Source of the DNA: Burkholderiaceae bacterium
GTDB taxonomy: Bacteria > Pseudomonadota > Gammaproteobacteria > Burkholderiales > Burkholderiaceae_B
Assembly (NCBI GenBank): GCA_004322135.1
Contig: SCSG01000013.1
Location: 107,341-171,340, forward strand
DNA: 64,000 bases
Direction: 5' to 3'
In this document: positions 44,284 to 55,648 of the stretch, one piece after another
Layout: every line of letters starts with the position of its first letter
How positions within the stretch are numbered: the stretch's first letter is position 1
The notes under the pieces: generated by a model
Databases searched by the model: none
Told to the model about the DNA's origin: nothing
The model's input: the letters and a program-made list of their open reading frames with translations, nothing else
Program-made: the position numbers and the translations under genes

Positions 44284-47004
44284 ATGAATAAATCAGACGT
44301 TTCTTCACACACGCCTGTCATGCAGCAGTATCTGCGCCTGAAAAACGAAGCTGGCGCGCATCTGCTGTTTTACAGGATGGGGGATTTCTATGAAATGTTC
44401 TATGACGACGCGCAGCGCGCAGCGCGATTGTTGAGCCTTACGCTTACCAAACGCGGCACATCCAATGGCACGCCCATCCCTATGGCAGGCGTCCCCTATC
44501 ACGCGGTGGAAGGGTATCTGGCCCGGCTGGTGGCGATGGGCGAATCAGTGGCAATCTGCGAGCAGATTGGGGATCCGGCCACAAGCAAAGGCCCCGTCGA
44601 GCGCAAGATAGTGCGCATTGTCACGCCAGGCACGCTTACCGATGAAGCGCTGCTGCCGGCCAAGGCCGACCGCCTGATCGCGGCGGTATGGACCATGCGC
44701 GTCAACCGCAAGGACCGCACCGGCCTTGCGTGGATGAACCTGGCCAACGGCCAGTTCAACGTTGCCGAATGCGCCCCCGACATGCTGGACACCGAACTGC
44801 ACCGGGTTGCGCCAGCGGAGGTTGTCTGCGCCGAAAGCCATCGCGTGCTCGCCGAAGACGGCATGGCCATCAGCACTGTTCCGGACTGGCATTTCGAGCC
44901 GGACAACACACGCAACGTGCTGCAAAAGCATTTCGCCGTGGACTCGCTGGCAGGTTTCGGCCTGGACGATCTGCCTGTGGCCACATGCGCGGCCGGGGCA
45001 CTGCTGCGCTACGTCGGCCACACCCAGACACAGGCGCTCACTCATATTCAATCCATCCGCGTCGACTGCGCCAGCGAATACGTCGTACTTGACCCAGTGA
45101 CACGCAAGAATCTTGAACTCACCGCAACCCTGAGCGGTGAAGAAAGTCCGACGCTTTTTTCCACGCTGGACCACTGCAAGACTCCCATGGGAAGCCGCCT
45201 GCTACGGCGCTGGCTGCACCACCCGTTACGCGACAACACACCCGCGCTTGAACGGCAACATGTCATTACCTCGCTGCTTGTGCCCACCGCAAACGGCAAG
45301 ACACTGAGCCCGGTCGACACGCTGGATACCCTGCGCGAAGAGCTGAACCGCTATCCGGACATCGAGCGTATTACCACCCGCATCGCCTTGCGATCCGTGC
45401 GCCCGCGGGAATTGGCCAGCCTGCGCGAAGCCCTGGCGCTGCTGCCCGACATCATCCTCCACATCACCGATTCGTTCGAGCACACGATCCGGCTTGCACA
45501 ATACGCACGCGACCTTGACGTATCGCCCAGCCTGACAGCCCTGCTGCACGAAGCACTGGACCCCGAACCCGCGGTTATGGTGCGCGACGGCGGCGTTATC
45601 GCTGCAGGCTTTGATGCCGAGCTTGACGAACTGCGGCGCCTTGCCAGCGACAGCGGCGAGTTCCTGCTTGCTCTGGAAGCCCGCGAACGTGAACGCACCG
45701 GCATTGCCACACTGCGTGTCGAATACAACCGCGTACACGGTTTTTTCATCGAAGTCTCACGCGGGCAGGCCGACAAAGTACCAGCCGATTATCGCCGACG
45801 CCAAACGCTCAAGAATGCTGAGCGCTACATCACACCCGAGTTGAAGACCTGGGAGGACAAAGTGCTGTCGGCCAAAGATCGCAGCCTGTCACGCGAAAAG
45901 TGGCTGTTCGAGAATCTGCTCGACCAACTCGCCCCCTACGCTCCAGCCCTTTCGGCCTGCGCGAATGCGTTGGCCGAAATCGATGCACTGGCAGCCCTGG
46001 CCGAACATGCCCGGCTAAATGACTGGGTGGCACCAGAGCTGTCGGAAAAAGGCGAAATCATTATTGAAGCCGGCCGTCACCCGGTGGTTGAACACAGCCT
46101 CGAACACTTCACACCCAACGACTGCGAGCTAAGCCCGCAGCGCCGCATGCTGCTTGTCACCGGGCCCAACATGGGCGGGAAATCCACCTATATGCGACAA
46201 ATCGCGCTGATAGTGCTACTGGCGCGCGCAGGCAGTTTCGTCCCATCACGCAGCGCACGCATAGGTCGAATAGACCGCATATTCACACGCATCGGCGCGG
46301 CTGACGACCTGGCGGGCGGGCGTTCAACCTTCATGATGGAAATGACTGAAGCTGCCGCCATCCTGGCCGCAAGCACCCCGCAAAGTCTGGTCCTGATGGA
46401 CGAGATCGGCCGGGGCACGTCCACTTATGACGGGCTGGCACTGGCCAGCGCCATCGCTCACCGGCTGCTCACCCACAACCAGGCACTGACGCTATTCGCT
46501 ACACACTACTTCGAAATTACCCGCCTGCCCAACGAGCAGCCGTTCGCAGCCAACGTTCACCTTGCCGCGGCTGAATCGCCGTCGGGCATCGTGTTCCTGC
46601 ACGAGGTACAACCAGGGCCTGCCAGCCGCAGCTACGGCATACAGGTCGCACAGCGTGCGGGCATACCCTCCGCTGTCATCCGCCAGGCCAGCAAGGAGCT
46701 CTCAAGGCTGGAAGCACAGGGCGCCCCAACGCCACAGCTCGATCTGTTCAAGAGTGCGGCGACTCAAGAGGATTCCTTTGCCGGTGATGGCGAGGCCAGA
46801 CAGGACGCTGACAACGCTTCGTGGCCTGACGGCAACGCCGCGGTTAAAGGTAACGATGCGAAATCAAATGACGCCAGCTACAACCCGGAATCTGTCGCGA
46901 GACTGAATGATCTGAAGGTACGCCTTGCGGCCATCAATCCGGACGAACTCACCCCACGTGAGGCACTTGATATCCTTTACCAGCTGCGCGCCGACTATTC
47001 ATGA
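44284..47004 (+). CDS. mutS: DNA mismatch repair protein MutS
   Basis: This 906-residue protein recognises mismatches. The mismatch-reading Phe-x-Glu is F35-Y-E37 in GDFYEMF; the connector, lever and clamp domains follow; the ATPase has Walker [10 protein letters not shown] (627-635), then [13 protein letters not shown] and [16 protein letters not shown]. The C-terminal part carries an Asp/Asn-rich, probably disordered insert (about 835-870) before the tetramer-forming tail [15 protein letters not shown]. The stop overlaps the next start by four bases. Confidence 0.96.
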   Translation: MNKSDVSSHTPVMQQYLRLKNEAGAHLLFYRMGDFYEMFYDDAQRAARLLSLTLTKRGTSNGTPIPMAGVPYHAVEGYLARLVAMGESVAICEQIGDPATSKGPVERKIVRIVTPGTLTDEALLPAKADRLIAAVWTMRVNRKDRTGLAWMNLANGQFNVAECAPDMLDTELHRVAPAEVVCAESHRVLAEDGMAISTVPDWHFEPDNTRNVLQKHFAVDSLAGFGLDDLPVATCAAGALLRYVGHTQTQALTHIQSIRVDCASEYVVLDPVTRKNLELTATLSGEESPTLFSTLDHCKTPMGSRLLRRWLHHPLRDNTPALERQHVITSLLVPTANGKTLSPVDTLDTLREELNRYPDIERITTRIALRSVRPRELASLREALALLPDIILHITDSFEHTIRLAQYARDLDVSPSLTALLHEALDPEPAVMVRDGGVIAAGFDAELDELRRLASDSGEFLLALEARERERTGIATLRVEYNRVHGFFIEVSRGQADKVPADYRRRQTLKNAERYITPELKTWEDKVLSAKDRSLSREKWLFENLLDQLAPYAPALSACANALAEIDALAALAEHARLNDWVAPELSEKGEIIIEAGRHPVVEHSLEHFTPNDCELSPQRRMLLVTGPNMGGKSTYMRQIALIVLLARAGSFVPSRSARIGRIDRIFTRIGAADDLAGGRSTFMMEMTEAAAILAASTPQSLVLMDEIGRGTSTYDGLALASAIAHRLLTHNQALTLFATHYFEITRLPNEQPFAANVHLAAAESPSGIVFLHEVQPGPASRSYGIQVAQRAGIPSAVIRQASKELSRLEAQGAPTPQLDLFKSAATQEDSFAGDGEARQDADNASWPDGNAAVKGNDAKSNDASYNPESVARLNDLKVRLAAINPDELTPREALDILYQLRADYS

Positions 47005-48185
47005 ATACCGATCAGCCTCTTACCTTGCTGGGCGGTCTCACACCCCGGGCGTTCATGCACCGGTACTGGCAACGCAAGCCGCTGCTGATCAGACAGGCCA
47101 TCCCGGACTACGAACCCAGCCTGAGCATTGCCGACATCAGGCAGTTGGCAAAGCGCGAAGAGGTCGAGTCACGCCTGATCTGGCGGGACAAGGGCGCGTG
47201 GAAAATGAAGGTAGGTCCTTTTACACGTTTGCCCTCTGCAAAACATCCCGACTGGACGCTGCTCGTACAAAGCGTCGACGTTCACGACGACGCCACCGCA
47301 CAGTTGATGCATCAGTTCCGGTTCATTTCCGATGCCAGGCTGGACGACGCCATGATAAGCATCGCAACAGAGGGCGGTGGCGTCGGCCCGCATTTCGACA
47401 GCTACGATGTTTTCCTGCTGCAGGCCCACGGCAAGCGCCGGTGGCGCATCGGCAGCCAGCCAGACTTATCGCTGACGCCAGGACTGCCGCTGAAGATCCT
47501 GAAAAGCTTCCAGCCGGAACATGAATACCTGCTCGAACCTGGCGACATGCTGTACCTGCCGCCACACATCGGGCACGACGGGGTCGCCCAGGGCGATTGC
47601 ATGACCATTTCCATTGGTTTTCGCGCACCGACACTGGCAACGCTGGCATGCGGCATCATGGAGGCGGCGTCGGACCAGGTCATGGCGCGCGTGGGTAACG
47701 ATGGAGGCCTGTACTCAACCCCACCGCTACCGGGGCCAGTATTGTCGGGCAGATTCAAGGACCCGGGAACACCGGCAACGGCAAGCCCGGCCAACCTGCC
47801 CGACGCGCTGATCCACGCATCACTCCAGGCCGTTGGAAAAATACGTTTTGACGAGAAGCTGGCCGTGCGCTTCCTGGGTCAATGGCTTACCACGCCCTCG
47901 AACGCGGCGTGGTTCGAACCCGACGAAGCCCGGCCCAACTTTGCCATCAAGCCCGACATGACAGGGGCGCTGGAACTGGATCGATGCACGCGCCTAATGT
48001 ACCGGGGCACGACACTTTTCATCAACGGTGAAGTGGCCATATCGCGAGCCTCGGCGCCGTTGCGCCACCTGGCCAACGAACGCCGGATTTCGTGCACAAG
48101 CCGCCTGGCCCAACGCCTGACGCAGGGCGAAAAGAGGGAGCTGGCATCATGGCTGACAGAAGGCTGGCTGCACTACGTGCCATAA
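47001..48185 (+). CDS. JmjC/cupin 2-oxoglutarate oxygenase, RoxA/YcfD-like
   Basis: This 394-residue protein is of the cupin-4 (JmjC-like) family. The iron-binding H-x-D is His131-x-Asp133 in [15 protein letters not shown] and the distal His lies in [14 protein letters not shown] (about 192). E. coli YcfD/RoxA hydroxylates an arginine of ribosomal protein uL16; the N-terminal wording [18 protein letters not shown] fits that group. The C-terminal helical and winged-helix-like dimerisation part is present. It is coupled to mutS through an ATGA overlap, though a functional link to repair is not implied. Confidence 0.85.
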   Translation: MNTDQPLTLLGGLTPRAFMHRYWQRKPLLIRQAIPDYEPSLSIADIRQLAKREEVESRLIWRDKGAWKMKVGPFTRLPSAKHPDWTLLVQSVDVHDDATAQLMHQFRFISDARLDDAMISIATEGGGVGPHFDSYDVFLLQAHGKRRWRIGSQPDLSLTPGLPLKILKSFQPEHEYLLEPGDMLYLPPHIGHDGVAQGDCMTISIGFRAPTLATLACGIMEAASDQVMARVGNDGGLYSTPPLPGPVLSGRFKDPGTPATASPANLPDALIHASLQAVGKIRFDEKLAVRFLGQWLTTPSNAAWFEPDEARPNFAIKPDMTGALELDRCTRLMYRGTTLFINGEVAISRASAPLRHLANERRISCTSRLAQRLTQGEKRELASWLTEGWLHYVP

Positions 48186-48328
48186 CGCACACCATAAAAC
48201 ATAATTAATATTCATTAATAAATTGCTAATAAGAAAATAATTATCCAGTCGTTCGCGCAAACCGCGTGAGTCCCTAGAATGAATGCCGACACGACATTCA
48301 TTCCCACACAGCTCACACGGAGTTTCCC
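48186..48328. promoter_or_regulatory. A/T-rich promoter region of the cysJIG operon
   Basis: 143 bases stand out from the surrounding GC-rich DNA: ATTAATATTCATTAATAA with two ATTAAT blocks, then TTGCTAATAAGAAAATAATTA. Sulfite reductase operons are normally activated by CysB, whose sites are A/T-rich and weakly conserved, so this is the natural place for it. CACACGGAG precedes the cysJ ATG. Confidence 0.45.
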
Positions 48329-50179
48329 ATGACACAATCCAGTAACGCGGCGTTGGCATTGCTGCCAATCTCGGCTGAAACAGCAAAAGCCGCCGCCGAA
48401 TTGGTACAGGGTCTGGACAGCCATGCGCTTGAGTGGTTATCGGGCTACATGGCGGGCGCAGCCCACGCGCTGCAACCTGCCCCGCTTGCGGCCTCGGCCC
48501 CCGTCAGCGCCGTCCCAGTCCCCGCCCCCACAGAACAACAAATTACGGTCCTTTACGGGAGCCAGACCGGCAACGCCAAGCGCGTGGCCGAACGGCTTGC
48601 CGCGGAGCTACAGGCCTGTGGCGTTCGGGTGCGCCTGGTACGTGCAGACGCCTTCCACACCAGCGACCTCAAAAAAGAACAATTCCTCTACATCGTCGTC
48701 AGCACACACAGTGAAGGCGACGCCGCTCAACCGCCTGACGACTCGCGCGGATTCTTCGAGTTTCTGACCGGACGCCGCGCACCGAAGCTTCCGGATCTGT
48801 CCTACGCGGTGTTGGCGCTTGGTGATTCCAGCTATGCCGACTTCTGCGGCATCGGCCGGCGCATCGACGAGCGTCTGGAAGCACTTGGCGCGAATCGGCT
48901 TTTTGAACGCGCCGAGGCGGACGTGGACATCGAGCACGTTGCTGGCCCCTGGGCCAGGGAAGTGCTGCGCCACGCGCAAGAACATCTCGCCCCGCGAGAC
49001 CCCGCGAGACGACCGACTCCCGCAACCGGCGGAGGCGTCACGTTGTTGCGGCCGACACACGCCTCGTGGTCACGTGAACGCCCCTTTTCCGCCGAGGTGC
49101 TTGCCAACCAGCGCATCGTATCTACCGGCAGCGAAAAAGACGTGCGCCACATCGAACTGTCGCTGGCCGGCAGCGGTCTGCACTACCAACCAGGTGACGC
49201 GCTTGGTGTATGGCCAACGCAAGCGCCGGAACTGACAGATCACATACTCACGGCACTCGGTCTGGCGGGGGACACGGAAGTGACACAGGACAACGAGCGC
49301 CTACCGCTCGCGCAATGGCTTGGGCAACGACGCGAGCTCACGATACTGACACGTCCGTTCGTCGCTGCCCACGCCGAACGCGGCCACCACACGGAGCTGC
49401 AGGCGCTGCTGCAGCCGCACGCCGCCGCCGAACTCGCCCATCTGCTCAATAGTCACCAGCTCATTGATCTCCTGTGCCAATACCCAACCCAATGGGACGC
49501 CGAGGCTCTGGTCGCCGCGTTGCGGCCCCTGGCGCCACGCATGTATTCCATCGCCAGTAGCCGGGAACGCGTTGAAGACGAAGTACACATCACCGTCGCG
49601 CTCGTCGAATTCGAACGGGAAGGCGGGCGGTACTGGGGCGCCGGCAGCCATTATCTGTGCAACACGACCGAGGGTGCTCACGTGCTCGTGTTCATTGAGG
49701 CCAATGAGCGCTTCCATCTGCCGCAAGACACCGCCCGTGATGTCATCATGATTGGCCCGGGCACCGGCGTGGCGCCATTCCGGGCCTTCCTGCAGCAGCG
49801 CCAGGCCGAGGCAGCCGGCGGTCGCAACTGGCTCTTTTTCGGCAACCCCCATCGCCGCAGCGACTTCCTTTACCAGACAGAGTGGTTGCAGGCGCTCAAG
49901 GAGGGCGTTCTCACGCGCCTGGACGTTGCATTCTCGCGCGATCAGACCGAGAAAATCTACGTGCAGCATCGACTGCGCGAACGCGGCGCGCAGATCTGGG
50001 AATGGATCGAACACGGCGCTTACGTTTATGTATGCGGCGATGCCGAGCATATGGCACCCGACGTCCACGCGGCTCTCATCGAGATTGCAACTGAACACGG
50101 CCACAAGTCCGCCGACAACGCCGCCGCGTGGCTCAATGGGATGCTGGCCGAAGGCCGCTACGCCCGAGACGTGTATTGA
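48329..50179 (+). CDS. cysJ: Sulfite reductase [NADPH] flavoprotein alpha-component
   Basis: This 616-residue diflavin reductase has an FMN-binding flavodoxin domain at about residues 72-215 (ITVLYGSQTGNAKRVAERLAAEL, STHSEGDAAQPPDD, LGDSSYADFCG), then a connecting/FAD domain (RMYSIASSRERVEDEVHITVALVEFE) and an NADPH domain (MIGPGTGVAPFRAFLQQRQ, FFGNPHRRSDFLYQTEW, YVCGDAEHMAPDVHAALIEI). It feeds electrons to the CysI hemoprotein for six-electron reduction of sulfite to sulfide. The final YARDVY is the conserved C-terminus. It is the first gene of cysJ-cysI-cysG. Confidence 0.95.
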   Translation: MTQSSNAALALLPISAETAKAAAELVQGLDSHALEWLSGYMAGAAHALQPAPLAASAPVSAVPVPAPTEQQITVLYGSQTGNAKRVAERLAAELQACGVRVRLVRADAFHTSDLKKEQFLYIVVSTHSEGDAAQPPDDSRGFFEFLTGRRAPKLPDLSYAVLALGDSSYADFCGIGRRIDERLEALGANRLFERAEADVDIEHVAGPWAREVLRHAQEHLAPRDPARRPTPATGGGVTLLRPTHASWSRERPFSAEVLANQRIVSTGSEKDVRHIELSLAGSGLHYQPGDALGVWPTQAPELTDHILTALGLAGDTEVTQDNERLPLAQWLGQRRELTILTRPFVAAHAERGHHTELQALLQPHAAAELAHLLNSHQLIDLLCQYPTQWDAEALVAALRPLAPRMYSIASSRERVEDEVHITVALVEFEREGGRYWGAGSHYLCNTTEGAHVLVFIEANERFHLPQDTARDVIMIGPGTGVAPFRAFLQQRQAEAAGGRNWLFFGNPHRRSDFLYQTEWLQALKEGVLTRLDVAFSRDQTEKIYVQHRLRERGAQIWEWIEHGAYVYVCGDAEHMAPDVHAALIEIATEHGHKSADNAAAWLNGMLAEGRYARDVY

Positions 50180-50251
50180 CCGCTCCCAACACCTATTTCC
50201 ACAACAAGCTGGCAGTGGCCGCGCTACCGCATTCACGCCTTGGAGAACTTC

Positions 50252-51955
50252 GTGCCCGAACAGATCACCCCCATCACGCTTTCCCGACTTGAGCATATCA
50301 AGGCGGACAGCCGCTTTTTGCGCGGAACCATTGAAGAAGGCCTGGCGGATCCCACGACAGGCTCCATCAGTGAACCCGACACCAAGCTCCTGAAATTCCA
50401 TGGCAGCTACCAACAGGACAACCGTGACCTGCGCGAAGAACGGCGCCGCCAGAAACTGGAACCTGATTACGGCTTCATGGTGCGCATACGCCTGCCCGGA
50501 GGGGTGCTGACACCACAGCAATGGCTGGACCTGGATCGGCTCTCGAATGAGTACGCAAGCAGCGGCCTGCGCATCACCACTCGCCAGACCTTCCAGCTCC
50601 ACGGCGTGCGCAAGGAGCACTTGCGCGACATGATTGGCGGCATCAATGCCGCCGGCCTTTCCACGCTGGCAGCGTGCGGCGATGATGTGCGCAATGTCAT
50701 CTGCTCAGTGAATCCGCAGCTCTCGACCGTTCATGCAGAAATCCACGAGTGGGCGATCAGGATCATGAATCACGTCAAGCCGCAGACCACGGCCTACCGT
50801 GACCTCTGGATCGACCACAAGGCAGGCAGCGGAGACGACGACAACGAGCCCTTGCTAGGCAAATCTTACCTGCCACGCAAATTCAAGTTTGGCATTGCCA
50901 TCCCACCCTACAACGATATTGACGTCTTCGCACAGGATTTCGGCCTCATTGCCATTCTTGGCAGCGACAAAAGGCTGCAGGGGTTCAACCTCGCACCAGG
51001 CGGCAGCATGGGAGCCAGCGCGGGCGATCCCAAGACCTACCCGTCACTTGCCGATCTGATCGGTTTTGTCACCCCTGATCACTTGCTCGAGGCGTGCTGG
51101 CATGCCGTGGCCGTACAGCGGGACTTTGGTGACCGTACGGACCGCAAGCACGCACGACTGAAATACACCATCGATGATCGCGGCCTGCAGTGGTTTCACG
51201 ACGAGTTGCAGTCACGCCTGAGCTTCAGGATCGAACCACCGCGCCCGTACCACTTCGAACACAATGGCGACCGCCTGGGCTGGATCGACGGCACAAATGG
51301 CCGCTGGCACCTGACCTTGCAGGTCCCCAGCGGCCGCATTCTCGATGTCGAAGGCCACCTCCGCCAGACGGGGATGCGCGAGATTGCCCGCGTTCACAAA
51401 GGCGAGATCCGCATGACCTGCGACCAGAACCTCATCATCGCCAACGTGGCGGCCGAAGACCGTGCCGCCATCAACACCCTGGTCGAGCAATACGGACTTG
51501 ACGATTACAAGCGTGGCAGCGGATTGCGATTGCACGCATTGTCCTGCGTGGCGCTGCCGACTTGCGGCCTGGCCATGGCAGAGTCTGAACGGTATCTGCC
51601 ACACATTCTTGAAAAGCTGGAAGAATTATTGGACAAACACGGCCTACGGGACGAGCCCATTCACTTTCGCATGTCAGGCTGCCCGAACGGCTGCTCCCGT
51701 TCCTACATGGGCGAAATTGGACTGATTGGCCGTGCTGTCGGAAAGTATGATCTGCGTCTTGGCGCCGATCACATCGGCGAGCGCCTGAACGGACTTTACA
51801 AAGAAAACGTCGGAGAAGCAGCGATTCTCGCGGCGCTCGACGACGTATTCGGACGCTTTGCCAGCGAGCGTGAAGTCGACGAGCACTTCGGCGACTTCGT
51901 CGCGCGTTCAGGTATTATTGACCCGCCCAAACGGCGCCCCACCGTCCGGTACTGA
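50252..51955 (+). CDS. cysI: Sulfite reductase hemoprotein beta-component
   Basis: This 567-residue enzyme contains siroheme coupled to [4Fe-4S]. The four cluster Cys are 432 and 438 (CVALPTCGLAMAESERYLP) and 477 and 481 (CPNGCSRSYMGEIG). Two of the substrate-binding Arg/Lys stretches are visible in RITTRQTFQLHG and KFKFGIAIPPYNDIDVFAQD. I start at the GTG at 50252 because GGAG lies seven bases upstream; a TTG four codons earlier is the alternative. It starts 72 bases after the cysJ stop and ends six bases before cysG. Confidence 0.95.
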   Translation: MPEQITPITLSRLEHIKADSRFLRGTIEEGLADPTTGSISEPDTKLLKFHGSYQQDNRDLREERRRQKLEPDYGFMVRIRLPGGVLTPQQWLDLDRLSNEYASSGLRITTRQTFQLHGVRKEHLRDMIGGINAAGLSTLAACGDDVRNVICSVNPQLSTVHAEIHEWAIRIMNHVKPQTTAYRDLWIDHKAGSGDDDNEPLLGKSYLPRKFKFGIAIPPYNDIDVFAQDFGLIAILGSDKRLQGFNLAPGGSMGASAGDPKTYPSLADLIGFVTPDHLLEACWHAVAVQRDFGDRTDRKHARLKYTIDDRGLQWFHDELQSRLSFRIEPPRPYHFEHNGDRLGWIDGTNGRWHLTLQVPSGRILDVEGHLRQTGMREIARVHKGEIRMTCDQNLIIANVAAEDRAAINTLVEQYGLDDYKRGSGLRLHALSCVALPTCGLAMAESERYLPHILEKLEELLDKHGLRDEPIHFRMSGCPNGCSRSYMGEIGLIGRAVGKYDLRLGADHIGERLNGLYKENVGEAAILAALDDVFGRFASEREVDEHFGDFVARSGIIDPPKRRPTVRY

Positions 51956-51961
51956 GCGCGT

Positions 51962-53380
51962 ATGACCCTATTTCCACTCTTTGCAAACCTGGACGGCAGA
52001 CTCGTGGTCGTCGTCGGAGGCGGCCTGGTCGCCGAACGCAAGGTTACCGCGCTGTTGAAGGCCGGAGCGCGTGTGCGGGTTGGCGCGCGCGCATTCACCA
52101 CGACGCTGCGCCAACTTGCCGCGTCAGAAGCGATTTCCCTGAGTACAGGAGAGTTCCAGCCCGAATGGCTGCAGGGCGCCTGGTTCATTATCGCGGCCAC
52201 AAACAACCGCGACACCAATCGGCGTATTGCCGCCCTGGCCGAAGAAGCCCGCTGCTTCATCAACGTTGTCGACGACCCTGAACTCTGCACGGTCCAGATG
52301 CCCGCCATCGTTGACCGCTCTCCGCTCATGATCGCCGTCTCATCATCCGGCAACGCACCCGTTCTCGCTACCCGGGTGCGTGAAAGACTGGAGGCACTGC
52401 TCGACGAATCCCTGGGCGTACTCACAGCGCTGGCAGGCAAACACCGTCACACCATACGGCGCCTGCGCCCCGGCCAGCCCCAGCGCCGCCAATTCTACGA
52501 TTGGTTGCTGGACGGACCGGTCGCCGCGGCACTGCGGATGCGGCAGCCAACACAGGCGGAACAACTGCTGGAGCGGGAACTGGAGCACGACACGAGCTCG
52601 CCACTGGGTAAAGTGACGCTCGTGGGCGCAGGCCCCGGCGACCCGGGCCTGATCACACTGAAAGCGTTGCACGCCTTGAACACGGCAGACGTCATCCTGT
52701 ACGACCGCCTGGTCAGCACACAGATCCGCGCGCTTGCGCGCCGCGACGCCGCGCAGGTTTCAGTCGGCAAGACTCCTGGCGAAAACCACGATGCCACACA
52801 AAAGCGTATTCACTCACTGATGCTGCACCACGCACGAGCCGGTCGCCACGTGGTGAGGCTGAAAGGCGGCGATGCCTTCATCTTCGGACGCGGCGGTGAG
52901 GAGCTGGAATTCCTGCGCGCCAACGGCGTTCAATACGAAGTCGTCCCGGGAATTACCGCAGCCATTGCCTGCGCGGCATATGCGGGCGTCCCGTTGACCC
53001 ACCGCCAATACGCGCAATCCGTGCGCTTCATTACTGCCCACAGTGCGACAGAAAGCGACGCCCTGGACTGGCACTCGCTTGCGGCCGCAAAACAGACGCT
53101 CGCCTTTTATATGGGTGTAAGCCAAATACGCCAGCTTGCCGGGCAACTCATCAGCCATGGGCGCTCTGGAGACACGCCGTTTGCACTGATCGAGAACGGA
53201 ACACGCAGCGACCAACGTACGCTGACAGGCTGCCTGCGCGACCTTCCGGGTATCGTGGCGGAAAGCTGCCCGAAAGCCCCTTCCATGTTGATTGTGGGTG
53301 AAGTCGCCGCCTTCGCGAATACATTGCACTGGTTCGCCGCAAGGACAGAGCAGCGGGAAGCACTAGTTGCCCGTGAGTAA
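51962..53380 (+). CDS. cysG: Siroheme synthase (dehydrogenase/ferrochelatase/methyltransferase)
   Basis: This 472-residue trifunctional enzyme makes siroheme from uroporphyrinogen III, the cofactor of CysI. The N-terminal CysG-A part (1-210) binds NAD at [18 protein letters not shown] and carries [16 protein letters not shown] and the regulatory Ser region [12 protein letters not shown]. The C-terminal uroporphyrinogen methyltransferase (from about 220) shows [40 protein letters not shown] and [22 protein letters not shown]. Its place directly after cysI ties cofactor supply to the enzyme. Confidence 0.95.
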   Translation: MTLFPLFANLDGRLVVVVGGGLVAERKVTALLKAGARVRVGARAFTTTLRQLAASEAISLSTGEFQPEWLQGAWFIIAATNNRDTNRRIAALAEEARCFINVVDDPELCTVQMPAIVDRSPLMIAVSSSGNAPVLATRVRERLEALLDESLGVLTALAGKHRHTIRRLRPGQPQRRQFYDWLLDGPVAAALRMRQPTQAEQLLERELEHDTSSPLGKVTLVGAGPGDPGLITLKALHALNTADVILYDRLVSTQIRALARRDAAQVSVGKTPGENHDATQKRIHSLMLHHARAGRHVVRLKGGDAFIFGRGGEELEFLRANGVQYEVVPGITAAIACAAYAGVPLTHRQYAQSVRFITAHSATESDALDWHSLAAAKQTLAFYMGVSQIRQLAGQLISHGRSGDTPFALIENGTRSDQRTLTGCLRDLPGIVAESCPKAPSMLIVGEVAAFANTLHWFAARTEQREALVARE

Positions 53381-53400
53381 CGCAAGCCCTGACGTGGTAT

Positions 53401-53430
53401 GAAGGCGGCCACGCTTCTCGCGCGGCCTTC
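53401..53430. terminator. Possible bidirectional terminator between cysG and bamC
   Basis: GAAGGC (53401-53406) and GCCTTC (53425-53430) enclose a further partly paired C/G stretch, lying between the two convergent stops (53380 and 53436). T runs are lacking, so confidence is modest. Confidence 0.45.
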
Positions 53431-53435
53431 ACACG

Positions 53436-54563
53436 TTACATATGGCTGCTCAGCACGCTGATGATGCGCTTGGCGGTGCCGCTGTTGTCTGGCTGGCCAT
53501 TTTTATCCAATACACTTACCAGCGACCCACTACCCTGCTGCGCCACGTGTATGCGGTACACCTTGGCTTCAGCCGTACCCTTGCCGCCAAAAAGCCGATC
53601 AAGGAAATTGGGTTGCTCGATCTTTGCACCGGAATCGGTATCCAGATAGCGCACATAGTAATCACCGGCGGAGCGGTCCCGATCGTTGACCGAGAAATCG
53701 GCGTTGTCGATGGCCACGCCCACCCTGCGCCAGGCGCGATCGAACGGCTCGGACAACGTGAGGACCGCACGCCCGTCGTCGGCCTTGACCACTTGCACGG
53801 TGCCCGGCGCTTTCTCGGCCTGTTCGACCTTGGCCTGGGCAGTCTTGACGTCAGTACCCAGGAAAACCATGAGGCGGGCCAGCATTACGGCATTCAGACC
53901 AGGGTCTTCCTTGCCCGCAACCCATTTCCAGCTGCGCTGGTCGGCCGTGGCCGTCTCAACCATATGATCGTGACTGATGTAGATTTCAGTTTTACCGTTG
54001 ACGCGTTCGAGCCGCGCACGAAACCGGTCGCGTTCACCGCTGTCATACACCGAATCAAGGATGCTGCCCAAGGCACTTCGTATCCAGTCTTCGGGAATCT
54101 TGGCGCGATTCTCGGCCCAATCCGTTTCCATGACACCCGCCTGCGGATCCTGGCTATGAATGGTAAAACCCTGCTGCCCCCAGAAGTCGACGACCTTGGG
54201 ATAGACCACCTGAGCGGGCTGGCTGACTTCAAGCCAGCGTATGTTGCCGTCGCGCATGACCTGAATGCCGGGTGTTTGTGGCAACACACGATCTTGTGGC
54301 GCAACCGTCGCCGCTTTTTGCTTGTCTTGCGCAAACTGACTGTAGGTGGCCGTGCCTTCAGGCGCTTTGTAACGTGGGTCTTTGTTGGCCTGAACCAGGT
54401 CGGGCGGAATGCTCAGGGGATCGCTGACCACGACCGTGCTTTTGTAATCGACCGCCTCTTCACGCCCCATCAACTGATTGTATTGCGAACAACCCGCCAG
54501 CATGGTAAGCCCCAGGCCAACCGTCAAGCTGGCAAAGCATTTGTTTATGCGCATTTTCATCAT
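53436..54563 (-). CDS. bamC: Outer membrane assembly lipoprotein BamC
   Basis: This lipoprotein of about 375 residues belongs to the BAM complex, which inserts beta-barrel proteins in the outer membrane. The signal peptide ends LTMLAGC with lipidated Cys25. An extended N-terminal segment follows (the part that lies along BamD in E. coli), then two helix-grip domains: IRWLEVSQPAQVVYPKVVDFWGQQGF and LTLSEPFDRAWRRVGVAIDNADFSVNDRD. The start is one of three close Met codons (54563, 54560, 54554); none has a clear ribosome site. It starts three bases after the dapA stop, the usual dapA-bamC operon. Confidence 0.88.
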   Translation of the reverse strand: MMKMRINKCFASLTVGLGLTMLAGCSQYNQLMGREEAVDYKSTVVVSDPLSIPPDLVQANKDPRYKAPEGTATYSQFAQDKQKAATVAPQDRVLPQTPGIQVMRDGNIRWLEVSQPAQVVYPKVVDFWGQQGFTIHSQDPQAGVMETDWAENRAKIPEDWIRSALGSILDSVYDSGERDRFRARLERVNGKTEIYISHDHMVETATADQRSWKWVAGKEDPGLNAVMLARLMVFLGTDVKTAQAKVEQAEKAPGTVQVVKADDGRAVLTLSEPFDRAWRRVGVAIDNADFSVNDRDRSAGDYYVRYLDTDSGAKIEQPNFLDRLFGGKGTAEAKVYRIHVAQQGSGSLVSVLDKNGQPDNSGTAKRIISVLSSHM

Positions 54564-54565
54564 TT

Positions 54566-55465
54566 TCAGATTAAACCCACGTCTTTTAACGAGTTGCGAA
54601 CCACAGTCTGATACTGCTCGTTCAAGGGAGTTAGAGGTAAGCGATAGCCCAGTTCGGTAAGGCCCATTTCTGCCGCGGCCCACTTCACGGGAATCGGATT
54701 GGATTCAACAAAAAGTACTTTGTTCAATTGGGCGAGGCGACCGTTCAGCTTGCGCACACGCGGCACATCACCCTGCAGCGCAGCCGCACACAGCTCGTGC
54801 ATGAGGCGCGGCGCAACGTTTGCCGTAACCGAAATGTTGCCCAGCGCGCCCAGCAGGATAAGCGCCGCTGCAGTGGGGTCGTCACCGCTGAAGACCCGGA
54901 AGTCCGCCGGCTTGCTGTGCAGCAGCCGGGTGCCGCGCGCGATGTTGCCCGAGGCATCCTTCAGGCCAATAATACCGGGCACCTGCGCCAGGCGCAAAAT
55001 GGTTTCGTTGCCAAGATCGGCGCCAGTACGGCCGGGCACATTGTACAGGATGGCCGGCAGGTCGACGGCCTCGGAAATGGCCCGGAAATGCTGGTACATG
55101 CCTTCCTGGGTAGGCTTGTTGTAATACGGCACGACAGAAAGGCCGGCCTGGGCGCCCACTTTTTGAGCGTGGCGGGAAAGCTCGATGGCCTCTTGCGTGG
55201 AATTGCCCCCCACGCCCGCCACGACCGGCATGCGCCCAGCCGAATGCTCGACCGCCACACGAATCAGGTCAAAGTGTTCTTCCATATTGACCGTGGGCGA
55301 TTCACCTGTGGTACCCACCACGACCAGGGCGTCCGTACCTTCTTGCGCGTGCCAATCAATAAGCTTTCGATAGGCGTCAAAATCGAGGCTGCCATCGGAA
55401 TGCATGGGAGTAATCAGGGCAACCATGCTGCCCTGTAAGGCTGGAATCGCAGAATCTGTACTAGC
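54566..55465 (-). CDS. dapA: 4-hydroxy-tetrahydrodipicolinate synthase
   Basis: This 299-residue aldolase-type TIM barrel condenses pyruvate with aspartate semialdehyde on the route to diaminopimelate and lysine. Motifs are [10 protein letters not shown] (51-60), Tyr in [12 protein letters not shown] and the Schiff-base Lys170 in [15 protein letters not shown]. The start at 55465 ([22 protein letters not shown]) matches the family; GGAGA lies somewhat far upstream. An in-frame extension to 55573 is unlikely. Confidence 0.95.
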   Translation of the reverse strand, partial: ASTDSAIPALQGSMVALITPMHSDGSLDFDAYRKLIDWHAQEGTDALVVVGTTGESPTVNMEEHFDLIRVAVEHSAGRMPVVAGVGGNSTQEAIELSRHAQKVGAQAGLSVVPYYNKPTQEGMYQHFRAISEAVDLPAILYNVPGRTGADLGNETILRLAQVPGIIGLKDASGNIARGTRLLHSKPADFRVFSGDDPTAAALILLGALGNISVTANVAPRLMHELCAAALQGDVPRVRKLNGRLAQLNKVLFVESNPIPVKWAAAEMGLTELGYRLPLTPLNEQYQTVVRNSLKDVGLI

Positions 55466-55648
55466 CATGATAAAAAACCGTCTCCGTAAGCTCACCCGCC
55501 TTAAAAAAATAAGGCGGCTGTAAGCACGCCAGGCAACCGGCATGTTCCATGACGAATACGCCCACCTGCCCAAAACCCAACCAAAACGAACCTAACATGC
55601 AAGTTTACCGGATTAGACAACAAACATGCACATGCGTCACGATAGTTT

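Noticed and set aside
49301..50620. 439-codon minus-strand frame opposite cysJ/cysI
   Set aside because: It spans two genuine genes and their junction and has no coherent domain.
53442..54611. 389-codon plus-strand frame opposite bamC
   Set aside because: It is the antisense of an evident BamC lipoprotein gene; its own protein has no recognisable features.
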